From Turbatrix aceti (Eukaryota > Nematoda > Chromadorea > Rhabditida > Panagrolaimidae): a stretch of DNA of 64,000 bases. Under the pieces are notes generated by a model that was not told the DNA's origin, did no database searches, and was given only the letters and a program-made list of their open reading frames with translations. How positions within the stretch are numbered: the first letter of the stretch is position 1; each line of letters begins with the position of its first letter. Shown in pieces: positions 14,401 to 27,502 of the stretch. The stretch covers positions 2,480,001-2,544,000 of the forward strand of contig OZ017766.1 in assembly GCA_963969345.1 (NCBI GenBank), given 5' to 3'. Both the position numbers and the translations under genes were made by a program.

Positions 14401-15603
14401 CTTCCGAGATCTGCAAAAAAGGTTGAAAAGGGTTTTTGAAGGCTCAAACGCACCTCGACGCCCTCCCTTCGCTTCAGGTAGTCGAGAGCGACGTCCACGA
14501 GCCCGGCAGGTGTGAGGTCCAGGACATCCCTCACGAGGGGCGCCATGAACGTCAGCTCGTCGCTGTCGTTCGGCCGAAAGTACACGTTGATGGCCAGTGC
14601 TGCGGACTCGATCTTACGCTTGAGGCGCTCGATGGCGCGCTCCTCGGTGTCGACCTTGACCTCGCCGATTTGGAGCTCGTCGATGTCGGCTTCGGTGACG
14701 TCACCCATGCTTTCTTCTCCGCCGTCTCCGGAGCCGGTGCTCTCGTCGTCCTGCGTGCTCGCGGACCGGGTCGGGGGTGCAAAGCTCTTGAGCACCCTCT
14801 CTTCGGGGAAGGCGTAGTGGTTGGAGCCGTCGTAGCGCCGGCCCTTCTCGGCCTCCTGGATGCTGTCGAAGAGGTGCATGCGGAACTCGGTGCACTCTTG
14901 GTCCAGGATGCCCTCGATCGTGTCCAGCGAGATGCCCACCGAGTCCTTGATCTTGGCGTTGATCTCGTTCTCGATGTCATTGTCCTCGGGTTCTTTGAGC
15001 CCGATGATGGGTGCCAGGAGGTTAAGGTCTGCCAGCGTCCTCGACTCGTCGTAGATGTCGCGTTCGACGCCGCGACGGTCAATGCAGTAGTACACGTATT
15101 TGGTGGTCTCCACGATCTGCTCCTGAAGGGGGTATCTGCAACCCGGTCCCATACGCATCCGAAAAGTCTTCATAAAACCCGACCAACCTTTTGGCCTGCA
15201 AAATAACCTCGGGTTTGAGCTCGGCAAGGGTCTTGCTCGTGCACACGTGCATGGTGACCGTGACGTCGTTGGGCATGATAAAGTCCACATCGACGGTATC
15301 GCCGGCCGGACAGGGCGGTCTCGCCTGGCGAAGGTTTTTGACGGCGAGCATCGTTTCCGCTGCAGAGGCAGCGTCCTCGGTCGGGGCGTCTTCGAGCGCG
15401 TCTTCTTCGAACTCGAAGACCGTCGGCACTTTCTTCTCCTTCGAAGGCACGGACGGGAGAAGGTCCTTGTCGATTTCTGATATGTCGATTTCCTCAAAGT
15501 CGACGCGGAGCTGCCGGAGCGCCGGATGTAGAGGTCGGTGGTGTGACTTCCATTTGAGTTTGGTCGCGAACGAACGCTTGCCTTTCAGCTTGGCTGCGTC
15601 CAT
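11404..15603 (-). CDS. class I phosphatidylinositol 3-kinase catalytic subunit (p110, AGE-1-like)
   Basis: Makes PIP3 from PIP2 at the plasma membrane downstream of receptor tyrosine kinases; in nematodes AGE-1 acts in insulin signalling. Six exons: 15603-15188, 15135-14454, 14410-13841, 13794-12623, 12571-12073, 11817-11404, all in phase, 1250 residues (p110 proteins are usually 1050-1150). Order: an acidic N-terminal extension, adaptor-binding region with IMPNDVTVTMHV, Ras-binding region, C2 domain, helical domain from about residue 650, then the lipid kinase domain. The kinase has FKNGDDLRQDMLTLQ, the catalytic loop DRHQDN near residue 1100 and the activation motif HIDFGHFLG. The end reads NWFFHSIKHV, close to AGE-1. 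A Ser/Thr/Asp-rich linker sits within the Ras-binding region. Introns are 43-52 bp except the last (255 bp). Assignment to class I is firm; orthology to AGE-1 is inferred. Confidence 0.97.
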
Positions 15604-16380
15604 CGCGGTTTATCACCTCCGAGTGAGACGCTTCTGAAGACGAAATCACAAATTCAGGAAGGATACAAAATTAAGGTCGAGATTGCCGTCCCCAGAAGCG
15701 ACATGCCGGCAATTGAGGCGCGAAACAGCGGAAGCAGCAGTCACGTTGGCGGTGCAAAGCAAACCGATGGCAAAGCGGCGAAAACGGCACTCCGAAATGA
15801 ATAACAAGTAGGAGAAAAGGTGTTGCTCATTAAGCATGCGTCCAACGACTGCAAAAATGAGTTGTCACGTGCCTGAACACGTGACACTGTCGGCAAGTGT
15901 CATTAACAGGCACAAAGATCAATAAAGGAGTGGATACAAAAGAGGCACGCCGTGGATGGCATTGTACACAACATGGCTGGCGGAAGAGAGGTGTTTGCTC
16001 AATCGCGGAGAGGATTGCGAGCAGCAGTCTGCGCGCACGATTGGCTCACACCAGTCCGTGCTTTTGAGTGCGTTCAAAAGCACGGACTGCTAATAAAAGA
16101 GAACCTAGCGTGCATTTATTCTGGAAGCACTGCACTGCACGGCACTTTCCTGGTCGGCAACAACAGCCGTGTGTTGCAGAGTAAGAAGATTATCACGGGA
16201 TTATGTCCGGATATGGACTGCTTGTGTCCCCTTTCCAAGGTGGCCTGTTGACGGTTGCAGCAAATTGGCGACACCTGAATCACCGCGCGTCTTCCAACTC
16301 TTGGCATAATTTTATTACGATAGAGCAAATGAAACGTCCGAACCCAAAATTCGAAAAAAAGAGATATCCGTTGAAAAGCC
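15604..16380. other. intergenic DNA with a strong hairpin
   Basis: 777 bp between the DLD stop and the PI3K start, both on the minus strand. The only structure seen is the perfect inverted repeat at 16050-16087, listed separately. No coding signal is seen. Confidence 0.5.
16050..16087. repeat. perfect inverted repeat, 16-bp stem and 6-base loop
   Basis: Left arm CAGTCCGTGCTTTTGA (16050-16065) is matched without error by the right arm at 16072-16087, with loop GTGCGT between. A transcript from either strand would fold into a stable hairpin. It is shorter than a usual microRNA precursor. Confidence 0.9.
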
Positions 16381-18071
<1,691 letters not shown>

Positions 18072-18440
18072 GACTCAAAAGAGCGTTGGAAAAACAGCAG
18101 ATGAAAAAGGAAAAAATAGGAGTAAGGCGGAAATCAAAGCGGATAAGTTGGATTTGAGTCTCGTCGCGAAAAAAATTTACAATAAGAAAGGACAGGCGCG
18201 AGCGCTTTTTGCACGTACTTTGGGTCGTCGCTGTAACCCTTGACGACCGTCTGACGTGTTCGCCGATGACGTCATATGTGGAAAGATGGATGTTGCGTGA
18301 AGAGCTTTAGCTCAGCCGCATACGATATGACGCGGATTTTGCTTGATTACGATCAAAAACCAATTTTTTTTTGTTTTCACTAGCAGTAATTTTACGTTTA
18401 TTTCTCCAGAAAATATACAACCCATAACAGCATGATGATT
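18072..18440. other. intergenic: DLD promoter and MED8 3' region
   Basis: 369 bp. On the minus strand an AATAAA (plus-strand TTTATT at 18398-18403) lies just past the MED8 stop and is its likely polyadenylation signal. The rest is upstream sequence of the DLD gene. No coding signal is seen. Confidence 0.6.
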
Positions 18441-19210
18441 TCAAGACTTGGAGGCGGTGGCGTCGTCAGCGGGGCCACCGATGTAAACCGATCGAACAAT
18501 TTGATCCGTTTGGACGGATTGAACTCCGGCTTTCCTGGCTTCTGCCTGGCGGAGGTTGACGTGGCTGTTGACGTTGGAGATGATGAGATCGAGGTGCTTG
18601 TTCATGGTCGTGACTATCTTTGCTATGTTATCAGTGAGACGTGCTGCTGCTTCGCTTTCGCAGGGGCCTATTTCTGACTCGATTTCCGGGGGCAGCATTG
18701 TTCGTAGAAACGTCGGAGGCTCGTCGTGACTCCAGACGGGAACGCGGCCTTGCGTTAGCTCCTAAAAGAGACGACACAATGCGATGCTATCGGTAGCGAC
18801 AAAAATAACACCCAGGAAAAGATTCTACCGTAAGCAAGTAACTTTTGCAGCCTAAAATGGGTGCTTACCATAAGAGTAGGGTTGGGATCCAGTGAGATCA
18901 TGTAGGGAAGGACGAGCTGCTGTTTGAGATACATGCCGTTGTTTTCATCGGCCCCCTTGGTCAGAAACGATCGCCTAATCGCAGACTGAACGGACGAAAA
19001 ATCCGACGAAATATTTGCAGCCTTGGTGATGAGATCCGGATAGGCTACCTTGTCCTGCGCATCCAGCATCCTTAGCAACTCCTCGGTATTGCGCTTGATG
19101 TTGATGAGCCTGTTTTCCAGCCAGTCCATGGATTGCCGGAGATTTTCCTGGCTGACTTGCCGCACCGGCATCATCGTTACGTTCCCCGGTGGCGGCGCTT
19201 GGGGCTGCAT
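18441..19210 (-). CDS. mdt-8: Mediator complex subunit 8
   Basis: Component of the Mediator head module, which links transcription factors to RNA polymerase II. Two exons, 19210-18869 and 18761-18441, give 220 residues. The N-terminal half is a long helix (SMDWLENRLINIKRNTEELL) followed by a second helix and QQLVLPYMISLDPNPTLM. The intron interrupts just before TQGRVPVWSHDEPPTFLRT, which matches the MED8 signature (human TEGRVPVFSHEVVPDHLRT, as I recall it). The rest is helical. The ATG lies 15 bases after a cttttcag, which may be a 5'-leader or spliced-leader acceptor. Upstream of it the frame has no ATG before a stop. A polyadenylation signal lies 38 bases past the stop. Confidence 0.9.
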
Positions 19211-20805
19211 CTCGTGCTGGTGCTGACACTGAAAAGCGTAAACACGTTAGTCAGCTGATACAAAGAGAAACAGTCAAAAGCGATAAACAACAACAGCCAA
19301 AGGCAAAAAACAAGTGAAAAAGCTTACCAATTGCTTGTGCGCAATCGATTGGTAACGACTTGCACCTTGCGTGCAGTATTTGCGCGACAAACTTGAAGTT
19401 TACCCAAAATTGGCATCTTGTTGCGTTGTTGATGTTCTGAATCATGCTACACACACGTCTTGCACATTTTGTTTGCATTTCGATATATCAAACAACGCAT
19501 CAACATTGTTTTTGTACAACTTTTACGGGCCACGTTTTACACTTGGCGTCGTTGTGTAGAATGTTCAGCAGAGTTGTTTAATTCGGCAATTTTCAGCGCT
19601 CGCTCTGCTCGCGCTCTTTGAGCAACTCAATTTTTCGTGCTCGCTCTGCTCATGCTCTTTGAGTTCCTAAAATTTTCGCGCTCGCTCCGCTCGCGCTCGT
19701 GAGCTGAGCAGGAGCGAGCAGTGAGCAGGAGCAATTTGGTGAGCATCGAACAACTCTGATGTTCAGGAAGAATTCACGCGTCTTTTGTTTGCCTCTGCTG
19801 TTGAACAAGATTGAAAAATTTGATTGTTACTTGTTTTTTGCACAGACATTTAATCTCATAGCTCAAAATTCGGTGACCTAATGAACAAACTTTTTCTTCC
19901 ACAACTCGCGCCTTATTTTCGCGCTGCTCAACGTCATGCTTTCTTAGCTCACGTGCACTTAATTTTGTCCTGCCCATCAAACAATCACATGAATTGTGTG
20001 CTGTTTGGAGCGTGCAAACAGAGTGAATCACCCAATTATCCACGTTTGTTCCTTCTTTCCCACGAACGTTTCCTGCATCCACAAAAAATGCATTCAATTT
20101 TATTTCACGTTGACGTACGTTCAAAAACAACAAGGAATAAGAAAGGACACGGCATAAGATGATCTTTTTGACGATGATCGGCGTCTCCTCTGATGGGTTA
20201 CGTTTCCGTGACGTCGAAAGTCGTAAGAAAAAATAAGAGAGTGCTGTGGAAGGGAAACAATGACACGCTTTGAGAGGAAGAAAATCTTTTTCGTCAATAC
20301 GAGTGAAAGAAGGATAAGCCACGCATTTTTTCCATTTCATTTTTCTTGCACTTTGGATCATGCCACCGCTTTTACCAACAAAAACACATGACAAAAATTT
20401 ATGTCGAACGAAAGGGTCGGCTGGCAAGCGAGACGAGGCCGGAGGCACAACGCAATGAAACTGGGGATTAATAATTATACAAAGGCAGGAAATTCCGGAG
20501 GAAAACCACGGAAGTCTTTGTGATATACAAATGAAAGAAGCAAGAAAGTAGAACTCGATACAAAGAGACCGGATAATAATCGTAATAAAGATGTATCAAC
20601 CCGTGGTCCGTTTTGGAATGGAAAAGAAAAATAAAGAGAAAAAAGGAGGATCTGACGATGCACTCCATCTGGGGATAGGCTGGTACCTCTGCGCATTGAG
20701 CAATCGTGTGTGATGAGTAGTTATTGCGGGGAAGAGAGATGGATGGACATGCTGAGGCTACGCAAGCCTGTTAGAGACCTCGTAAAACACAAAACAGAAA
20801 GTATA
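19211..20805. other. 1.6 kb intergenic DNA between MED26 and MED8
   Basis: AT-rich apart from a tandem repeat at 19588-19708. The minus frame at 19774-20448 is open for 224 codons but lacks codon bias and family resemblance. It probably includes the MED26 3' untranslated region. No gene is supported. Confidence 0.5.
19588..19708. repeat. three tandem copies of a ~41-bp unit
   Basis: Copies at about 19588-19628, 19629-19669 and 19670-19708 share the core GCTCGCTCTGCTC followed by GCTCTTTGAG. A reverse-complement run of the same core (GAGCGAGCAGTGAGCAGG) follows immediately, so the block can fold on itself. Confidence 0.8.
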
Positions 20806-23800
20806 CTAAGGCAAGTAAGCACGGGGATATGAAACCTCGGTCCTGTAGTTGTTGAGCTCCTTCGGCAAGTCGCAGTCGCCGTTGTTGACGAACGGAAAGC
20901 ATAGAAGCTTGTGACTGCCAGAAGAGACGAAAAAGAACGCGTCCTGGTTTTTGACAGGCTTCACACGAACACCAGCTTTTTTGCGTTGCTCGATTCTTTT
21001 GGAGAGTTCTTCAAGCGAGATGATGCCAGCGGACCAGTCAATCTTGGTTGGCTTCGGCGTTGTCGATGCCGTAGTCGTTGTACTCGTGACCGCTGATGAC
21101 GTCAAAGCCGGGGCCGAAGCCACGCTTTTCAGCGTCAACGCAGGCGCCGCTAGATGAGCCATCTTGGCCGGCGGAGGCTCCAAAGTCGACGCTGGGGAGT
21201 CCGCCGAAAACGAAACATCGCTGTTCGGGGAGTTCGTGGTCGAAGTGAGCGGTTCGATCACGCCGTTTTTGAAGAATCGGGGAGCTCGCTTGGTGTACTT
21301 CCGTTTTTCGTTGAACGAGGACTGAGACTGGAAGACTTGTTGACGAGGAATGGTGATCTTCTGCAAAAAGAAAATTATGAAATGAGATGACTGACAAGCT
21401 CGAATACTACGATACAAGAACGACTTCCCGTAGCGGACCTCAGGACAAGAATGCGACTCGCCGCTACCTGTCTGTCATCCATCCACCCCCATTCGCAAGG
21501 CAAACAAAAACAGAGAAAGATGAAAAAACCAAAGCAAAACTTACAATTCCAACATTCGGTGAAACAGACGCACTGTGACTGTTTGCGCTCAAGTCCGTAG
21601 CGAGATGTTGAGGCAAATTTTCGGTCAGTTGTGCAACCAAATCAGTCGTCGATTGAGCGTTACCGCGAAGCGCGGAGACTGATGTTTGCAGGCTGTGGAG
21701 CCCCGCTTCTTGCGACGCGGTCGTCAAGGCTTTGTTCCGCTTTGTTACCGGCGCCGCGTTAGCGGGTGACTGTGATCGATCAACTGAAAAATATAGAAGC
21801 ATGACAGCAAAGGAACGAAACGACAAATAAATTACATTTGAACGCTGTTCAACCAAAAATTAAGCCTAAAAAATAAATCTATCAACCCGGCAGAAAATCA
21901 CACGAGAGAGAGCGAAATATTCAAAAACCAAACAAATTTCGAGATTACGTTCGCCTTCTCGCTATAGGAGTCTTAAAGCATACTGTAATCAGTTCTACGT
22001 GTTTGCGAATCAATCTGGCTTGCATCGTGTGCTTTTTTGGGTTGATTTGACCGAGTTTTTTTGCAAAACAAGAATTTTTCATTCGTGTGGTTTTCCATCT
22101 TTGATACGCTTGCCGTTCTTGCAAACTAGTTTGCGATCGCTATTCTACCCAAATAATGACGTACCTTCATTTATTTTGCGTTTTATCGCAGCCGTTGCTT
22201 TGACGCGTTCCACGGCATTGGCTACGAGGCAGTTGTTGCTGACGGCAGTCGACGTCGCAGCGGCTGCTGCGGGTGCGTGTGTGCCGTTGACGACAATGGC
22301 TGGAGTCGGCGTGCCACGTCTCGCGAGCTGAGGTGATGCAGTCTGCGATTTGGATCCTCCTCCTATCACGTATTACCGTCAGTAAACTCTAATACTCTAA
22401 AAAAATAATTCACACCATCTGCTCCTTTGTGTGGAGTCTGTGGCGTGACGAGTCGTCGGATGGCAGGTGATATCATCGATGGCGTCACGCCGTTGGATCC
22501 TCCACACGAAGACGACGATCGAGTGTAAGTTTCCGTTGTCTTCCTCCAATGCTTGATGAGATTTCGACACGCTGTGGACAGTGTAGGCATTGAAGCCGAT
22601 ACTCGTTTTCGGACATCGTTCACGACTGCTCCAATGCGGGAAATCTGTAAATGCAAAAATAATCATTTTGATATTTTTTCTTATTTTTCTGCTAGAATTT
22701 GTTGCATTCGCGCTCTCTCCAAAGCTTTATCGATTTTCAAAAATGCGCAGTCATAGCGTTTGGCTGTGTATCCGCTCTTTCTCATTTTCTTCGACAACAG
22801 CAACCGCTGCAAACCAGCGGGTTGAATGCTGTCGAAAAAAGAGAAAGAGGCGGAACCAAGCGACGACGGGTAGTCGCCGGCTCCCCACAACAGTTCTGCA
22901 TCAGCCGCCGCGGCCGACCAGCCTGCGGGATGGTCGTGTGCTGCCCCGTGGCGGTAGCAGCGGCTGCCCGTTGTGTAGGAGACCCTGTCATCGTCGTCGC
23001 TGCAAGGGGGGAAACGAAAAAGAAAAAGGCGGAGAGAAAACACGGCAATGAATATACGAAATTTTCAGTTTTAGGGTAGCGAGAAGACACTTACCTCCAA
23101 TTGTTCTTTCGTTAGGTTGAGCTTTTCCAACTTGCTAACGATTAAGAGAGCGAGTTCTACATTGTTCTAAAAGCAATTACCATGGTAAGACTTGTCATTC
23201 GATTTCGAAAATTTATATATATGCGGCTTTACTTATCAGATCACTTCTCCATCGATCAGTTAGTAATGATTTGTGAACCCTGTCTTATTGATTTCGATTT
23301 ACGCTTTCCAAAATGGCAACATTTTTATTGAAACTGTGCTTACAAGATGAACGAAAAAACGATTGCAAACATGCGGCATGAGTCATATCGCAATGATAAC
23401 GAACAGAAAAAAAATGCAACAAATTGGCAACAAAAACGGAAAAAAAAAAAAAAATAGGCTGCACGCCGCGCCTATGAACGGCAAATATCCTGAATTTGCG
23501 CATTCGTTAAGGCGGCATACATGGAAGGTAATGAAACCTCATCCGTACAACCCCAAAGCCCAAGAAATCATCCAACACATTCGCAATCGATTTTTCATCC
23601 AATCTCGTCTACCAACACTTTATTTGCTTACGTACATTATCAGCAGCGCAAAGAAGATCGTTCTTCAACTGATCAACGATGAGCGGCGTCGGTGAAGACG
23701 ACATACAAGCATCGCTACTCCCTGACAAGTCAGGAGGAGTCGCGAGCCTAACAGCTGCAGGAACGACGCTCGTTACAGCGCCGCCACAAGCAACCATCAT
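20806..23800 (-). CDS. mdt-26: Mediator complex subunit 26 (TFIIS N-terminal domain protein)
   Basis: Mediator subunit that recruits elongation factors. Six phase-consistent exons: 23800-23636, 23166-23095, 22644-22416, 22362-22165, 21783-21545, 21360-20806, giving 485 residues. Exons 1-3 encode a TFIIS N-terminal (LW) domain: LKNDLLCAADN, then ELALLIVSKLEKLNLTKEQL, then ISRIGAVVNDVRKRV and CRNLIKHWRKT, the same order as human MED26. The middle is a Ser/Thr/Ala-rich linker. The C-terminal part contains KIDWSAGIISLEELSKRIEQ and HKLLCFPFV, resembling the conserved MED26 C-terminus that docks to core Mediator. Elongin A and TFIIS also carry the LW domain, but the C-terminal part and lack of zinc ribbon favour MED26. 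The exon 1 donor was chosen by phase (gtacgt rather than the stronger gtaagc four bases on). Confidence 0.82.
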
Positions 23801-24400
23801 TTCAGCTCGACCCGACTGAGCGCGTCCACAAGAGTCGCCTTACTTTTATGCAGAACACAAAAACCACGCCTACTTAGTGCACAAACGCGTATAAAAAAGT
23901 ATAGGAAAAAATATGGGACGCAGAGAGAAAAGTGCGTCCGTCGAAACAGCAGTAGACTGAGAGTGTGCTGCAATTCGTGGTGAAAGCACGCGTACTCACA
24001 ACTTATATTGAATGCAAATTTAATGCGTCGTTCCGGTATACGCACATTTTTCGATGTTCGGGCGTGTGAAGTCTGCTTGTCTACGTTATCTGTGTTTGAA
24101 TTTTGCTCACTGTCCTTGACGTCGTGTCTGGGTGTGTTGCTTCTTTGGTTATAGACAGGGGCAAAGGCAGACAGACGGCGGGCTGTGCAATGTAAATAAA
24201 CTATGGAACTGGTCGCCAAATTTACTTCTGTGGAGTGAAATTGCAAAAAAAAACGTTCTGGAGTGAACGCAAAAAAACAGTAATTACGATGTAGTCGCAC
24301 TAAGAAGCAAACATATGCCGTTTTTGCCTTTGTTGCCATGGAGAATCGTGAAATGCAAGCCAATGGGAAAGATTTGGGATTTCTCTGAGCTAAGGTTGAA
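23801..24400. other. divergent intergenic region between MED26 and IFT43
   Basis: 600 bp that should hold both promoters. Minus-strand open frames here are AT-rich without codon bias. No TATA box or other firm motif is seen. Confidence 0.5.
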
Positions 24401-25695
24401 ATGTCGGCTAACAGGAGTCGGTCAGCTTCCAGAACTCGGCGTCGCGCCGCCGGCGCGAATCAGCTCGCGAATGCCAGCGGCGGGGATAACGCGAGGCCGA
24501 CGGGGGGAGGGGGAGAGGCGAGTGACGAAGAACCCCAACTCGTAGTTCGACTCAGGGACAAACCTTTTGTCACCGACGATCGTCCTAAAAGTCGTCTCGG
24601 TCAAATCGGTGAACGCGCAACCGAGCAACTCAAAGACACAATCAAGCGTCCTCTTACGAGTAAGTTTTTGTTTTCGTTGAACACATTCTTTTGCAAAGAA
24701 TTTGTAGTATATTCCGGGAAGTTGAACGAGAAAACGCGGGAACTGTGATAACGTGATTTGTTTGCGAAGAACGATGCGTTATCGTTATGGTTGCCCATCC
24801 GAAGGGTGTGTGTGTCGTAGAAGTTTCCTATCTATCAAAAAGTCAGCTTGCATTACGGGCGCAATTTGTTATTTTCAAATGGCATTGCCTCTCTTTGTTC
24901 ACTAAATTGCTTCTTTAGGTCTTTTCCGACGCAGCAAAACTCCCAGCGGACCGCGCCAGAATTCTTTGAGCACGAAAGAAGCCAACCTAAATGAAATTCC
25001 CGACGTCGCCAGTGTCGGCGACGAGTCGGGAGCCAGTGGCGGTGGTGGTGGCGATGTCGCAGGGCGAATTGACAGCGGAGGACAGGTGCGCCAACACGGT
25101 CGCTTCGATGTGGTGAGTGAGCTCGATTTGAAGGACAAATTGTGACTGTGAGTAGTTATGCGTTTCTTTGACAGGGCTCCGAAGTGTCACTGGACCTTAT
25201 TGCTCACGCTCCACTCTATTCCGTGAACCACATGGCAGATGAGAGCAACTTTGACTTTCCCGGCGTCGAGTATCCTGAAATGAAGCGGATCGGTGATACT
25301 GGTATGCTTTTAATTCATCCGGATTAGTTTTTGACCGTCTGTCTCCTGTGGGTGCATTTTTTTTTATTGAAATGCGATTTGAAATCATGCGGAGCTACAT
25401 GGTGACAGTCACCAGGGCCACGGCGAGGGAGCGATTAGAAGCAGGTATGTATACATCAGTAGCGTTTTGCGAGCTAGATAAGTGTTGGCTGCTGCGTCAC
25501 TTACGCCCCTATATTCCTACATAACGCTTTTATACACGTCGTCTGTTTTCAGACCTCTCGCTGCTCCTTCGACTGCTTCCCTTCGAAGAGGACATCAAGG
25601 ATGACGAGTTTCCATGGACTTGGGATTTCCTGTACTCGAGCATCCTGACCGAGAGTCAAAACGTTCCGATCTCCGACGACGAAGATATCGCGTGA
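24401..25695 (+). CDS. ift-43: intraflagellar transport protein 43
   Basis: Component of IFT complex A, which carries cargo from cilium tip to base; in nematodes cilia occur only on sensory neurons. Five exons: 24401-24659, 24919-25112, 25175-25301, 25409-25444, 25553-25695, giving 252 residues. The N-terminal half is Arg/Ser/Gly-rich and disordered. The conserved C-terminal region reads EADLSLLLRLLPFEEDIKDD then EFPWTWDFLYSSI, matching the human IFT43 block EIDLKLLTKVLAPEHEV then GWDWDHLF. Exon 4 is only 36 bases, and its acceptor was chosen because the upstream alternative brings a stop into frame. An AATAAA lies at 25728-25733. The family call rests on the C-terminal block, the only part well conserved between species. 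Confidence 0.82.
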
Positions 25696-25887
25696 ATACA
25701 ATCTTGTGAATACGATATTTTGACTTGAATAAAAGGGCTTTTGATGAATCTGCACTGTCGGCATGCCGTTCTGTCCTCGGTGTCGTACTTGATATGCAAA
25801 TTTCTGTGAAACCATTTCTCTTGCCGTGCAAATTACTCGATTGCCCTAAAATATACTTTTAGCGTCGAACGGGTCCAAATAGTACCA

Positions 25888-27229
25888 ATGCGGCTGCCGC
25901 CCCGATCCGTGGTACTGTACGTCCTGTTTGCCGTCATCTGCATCGCCCTGCTCAGCCAGTTTCACACGGCGACGCTCTACTACGTCAACTACCTGGCTGC
26001 CGAGTCAGAACCCGAGTATGTCGGCGGCGTGACGGATACCCAGTTGAGACCTTATCCGCTAAAGAACGACAATCAGAAGCCGAAAACGGTGAAGAAGAAA
26101 AATATTTTGTTCTTTTCCAACTTTTTCTCGAAGCCGATGCCCAGCGATAGGCTTTCCCTGACGGATTGCCCGTTGAGCGACCAGTGCGCCATCTTCGGCA
26201 GCGGCTCGCTGCCCTTTGAAGAAGCCGATGCGGTCATCTTCCACGGATCCGATATGAAGGACACCCACTTTCCCAAGAACAGGGCGTTTCCCGACCAAAA
26301 GTTTGTCTACATGTCCCACGAGGCCCCGATCAACGTCGCTGATCAGTTCCACTTTCCGCCGGGTAAATCGGTCACAGTGGCACACATTTTTGATCAAAGA
26401 TGATTTCAGACAATTACTTTGACTGGACGCAGACCTTTTTCCGCGACGCCGACGCCAGGATGCCCTACGGGGGCTACTTCCTGGACCCCCTCACCGCCAA
26501 GAGCCTGAAAGCTGCCCCTCTCGCCCTGCCCACGGATTCAGAGACCATCCTGGCCGGCAAGAAGCACAAAGCCGCGATTTGGTTTGTGTCCAACTGCCGG
26601 ACGGTTTCCTACCGCGAGTCGGCGTTCGGCAAACTCAACGAGTACTTTCCCGTAGTCAAAGCCGGCAACTGCGCCGCGAACCAAACCCTCAGACACCTGT
26701 GTCCCGCGAACACCGATTGCAAGGCCCTCATGTCGTCCTACTACTTCATCATAATCGCCGAGAACGCCGTCTGCACGGATTACGTCACGGAAAAGTTCTT
26801 CAACCGCTACGACCTCCCGGTCATCCCGATCGTGCTCGCGAGGAAGAACTACAAGGGCATCATTCCGCCGAACAGCGTCATCGCCGTCGAGGACTTCCCG
26901 AATGCTAAGGCGATGGGCGAGTACCTCCATAAGCTGGCCGATGATCCGAAGGCTTACGTGGATTTCTTCAAGTGGCGCAACGAAGGATGGGCCATTGCGC
27001 CCTGGAACGCCGCTGGCTACAAAATTGGTGAGTTTTGAAAAAAATGGTGTTCTCATAACGAAAGTTTTTAGGATACTGTGCGCTCTGCGAGAAACTTCTC
27101 CAGCCAAATACGACCCAAGGACCTCCGCGAAAGGTATCCACGCTACACGATCACTTTGATGGCAAATGCGAGGGTTCCGATTTTGTCCTAAAATGGGTGT
27201 CCGACAGCAACAAAGTCAAAAAGGCCTAA
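25888..27229 (+). CDS. alpha-1,3-fucosyltransferase (GT10), Golgi type II membrane protein
   Basis: Transfers fucose from GDP-fucose to GlcNAc or the N-glycan core in the Golgi. Three exons: 25888-26362, 26410-27027, 27072-27229, giving 416 residues. A short cytosolic tail and a signal anchor (residues about 7-28) come first, then a stem, then the GT10 fold. The donor-binding half holds AIWFVSNC, YYFIIIAENAVCTDYVTEKFFN and the helix AVEDFPNAKAMGEYLHKL, all characteristic. A CALC motif near the C-terminus matches the disulfide-linked tail of the family. Introns are 47 and 44 bp. An AATAAA lies at 27357-27362. Nematodes carry several GT10 genes, and which acceptor this one uses cannot be told. 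Confidence 0.95.
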
Positions 27230-27502
27230 AACTGGCGTAAATGCCTGAAGCATTATTTATCGTGCCTTCAAGAATCTTCATGTTTATCAATGTGCCGGTA
27301 TTGTTTTTTCAATTTGTATTTCCACACAAGGACTGTCTGTATGTGAGCTCGCAACCAATAAAATAATGTTTCGCATAGGAAAAAAAATTTGGATAGCGCG
27401 GGGCACTTTGCGCCGTAGATTACGCTGCCATCATTTTAATCACTGTGCCAGTCAAGTGTTAGGTAAAGGAACGCGTCATTTCCGCCGTCGTTGAGCGTCG
27501 AC

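Noticed and set aside
19774..20448. 224-codon minus-strand frame
   Set aside because: Codon use is random and the peptide is rich in Lys and Phe from AT-rich DNA; probably untranslated.
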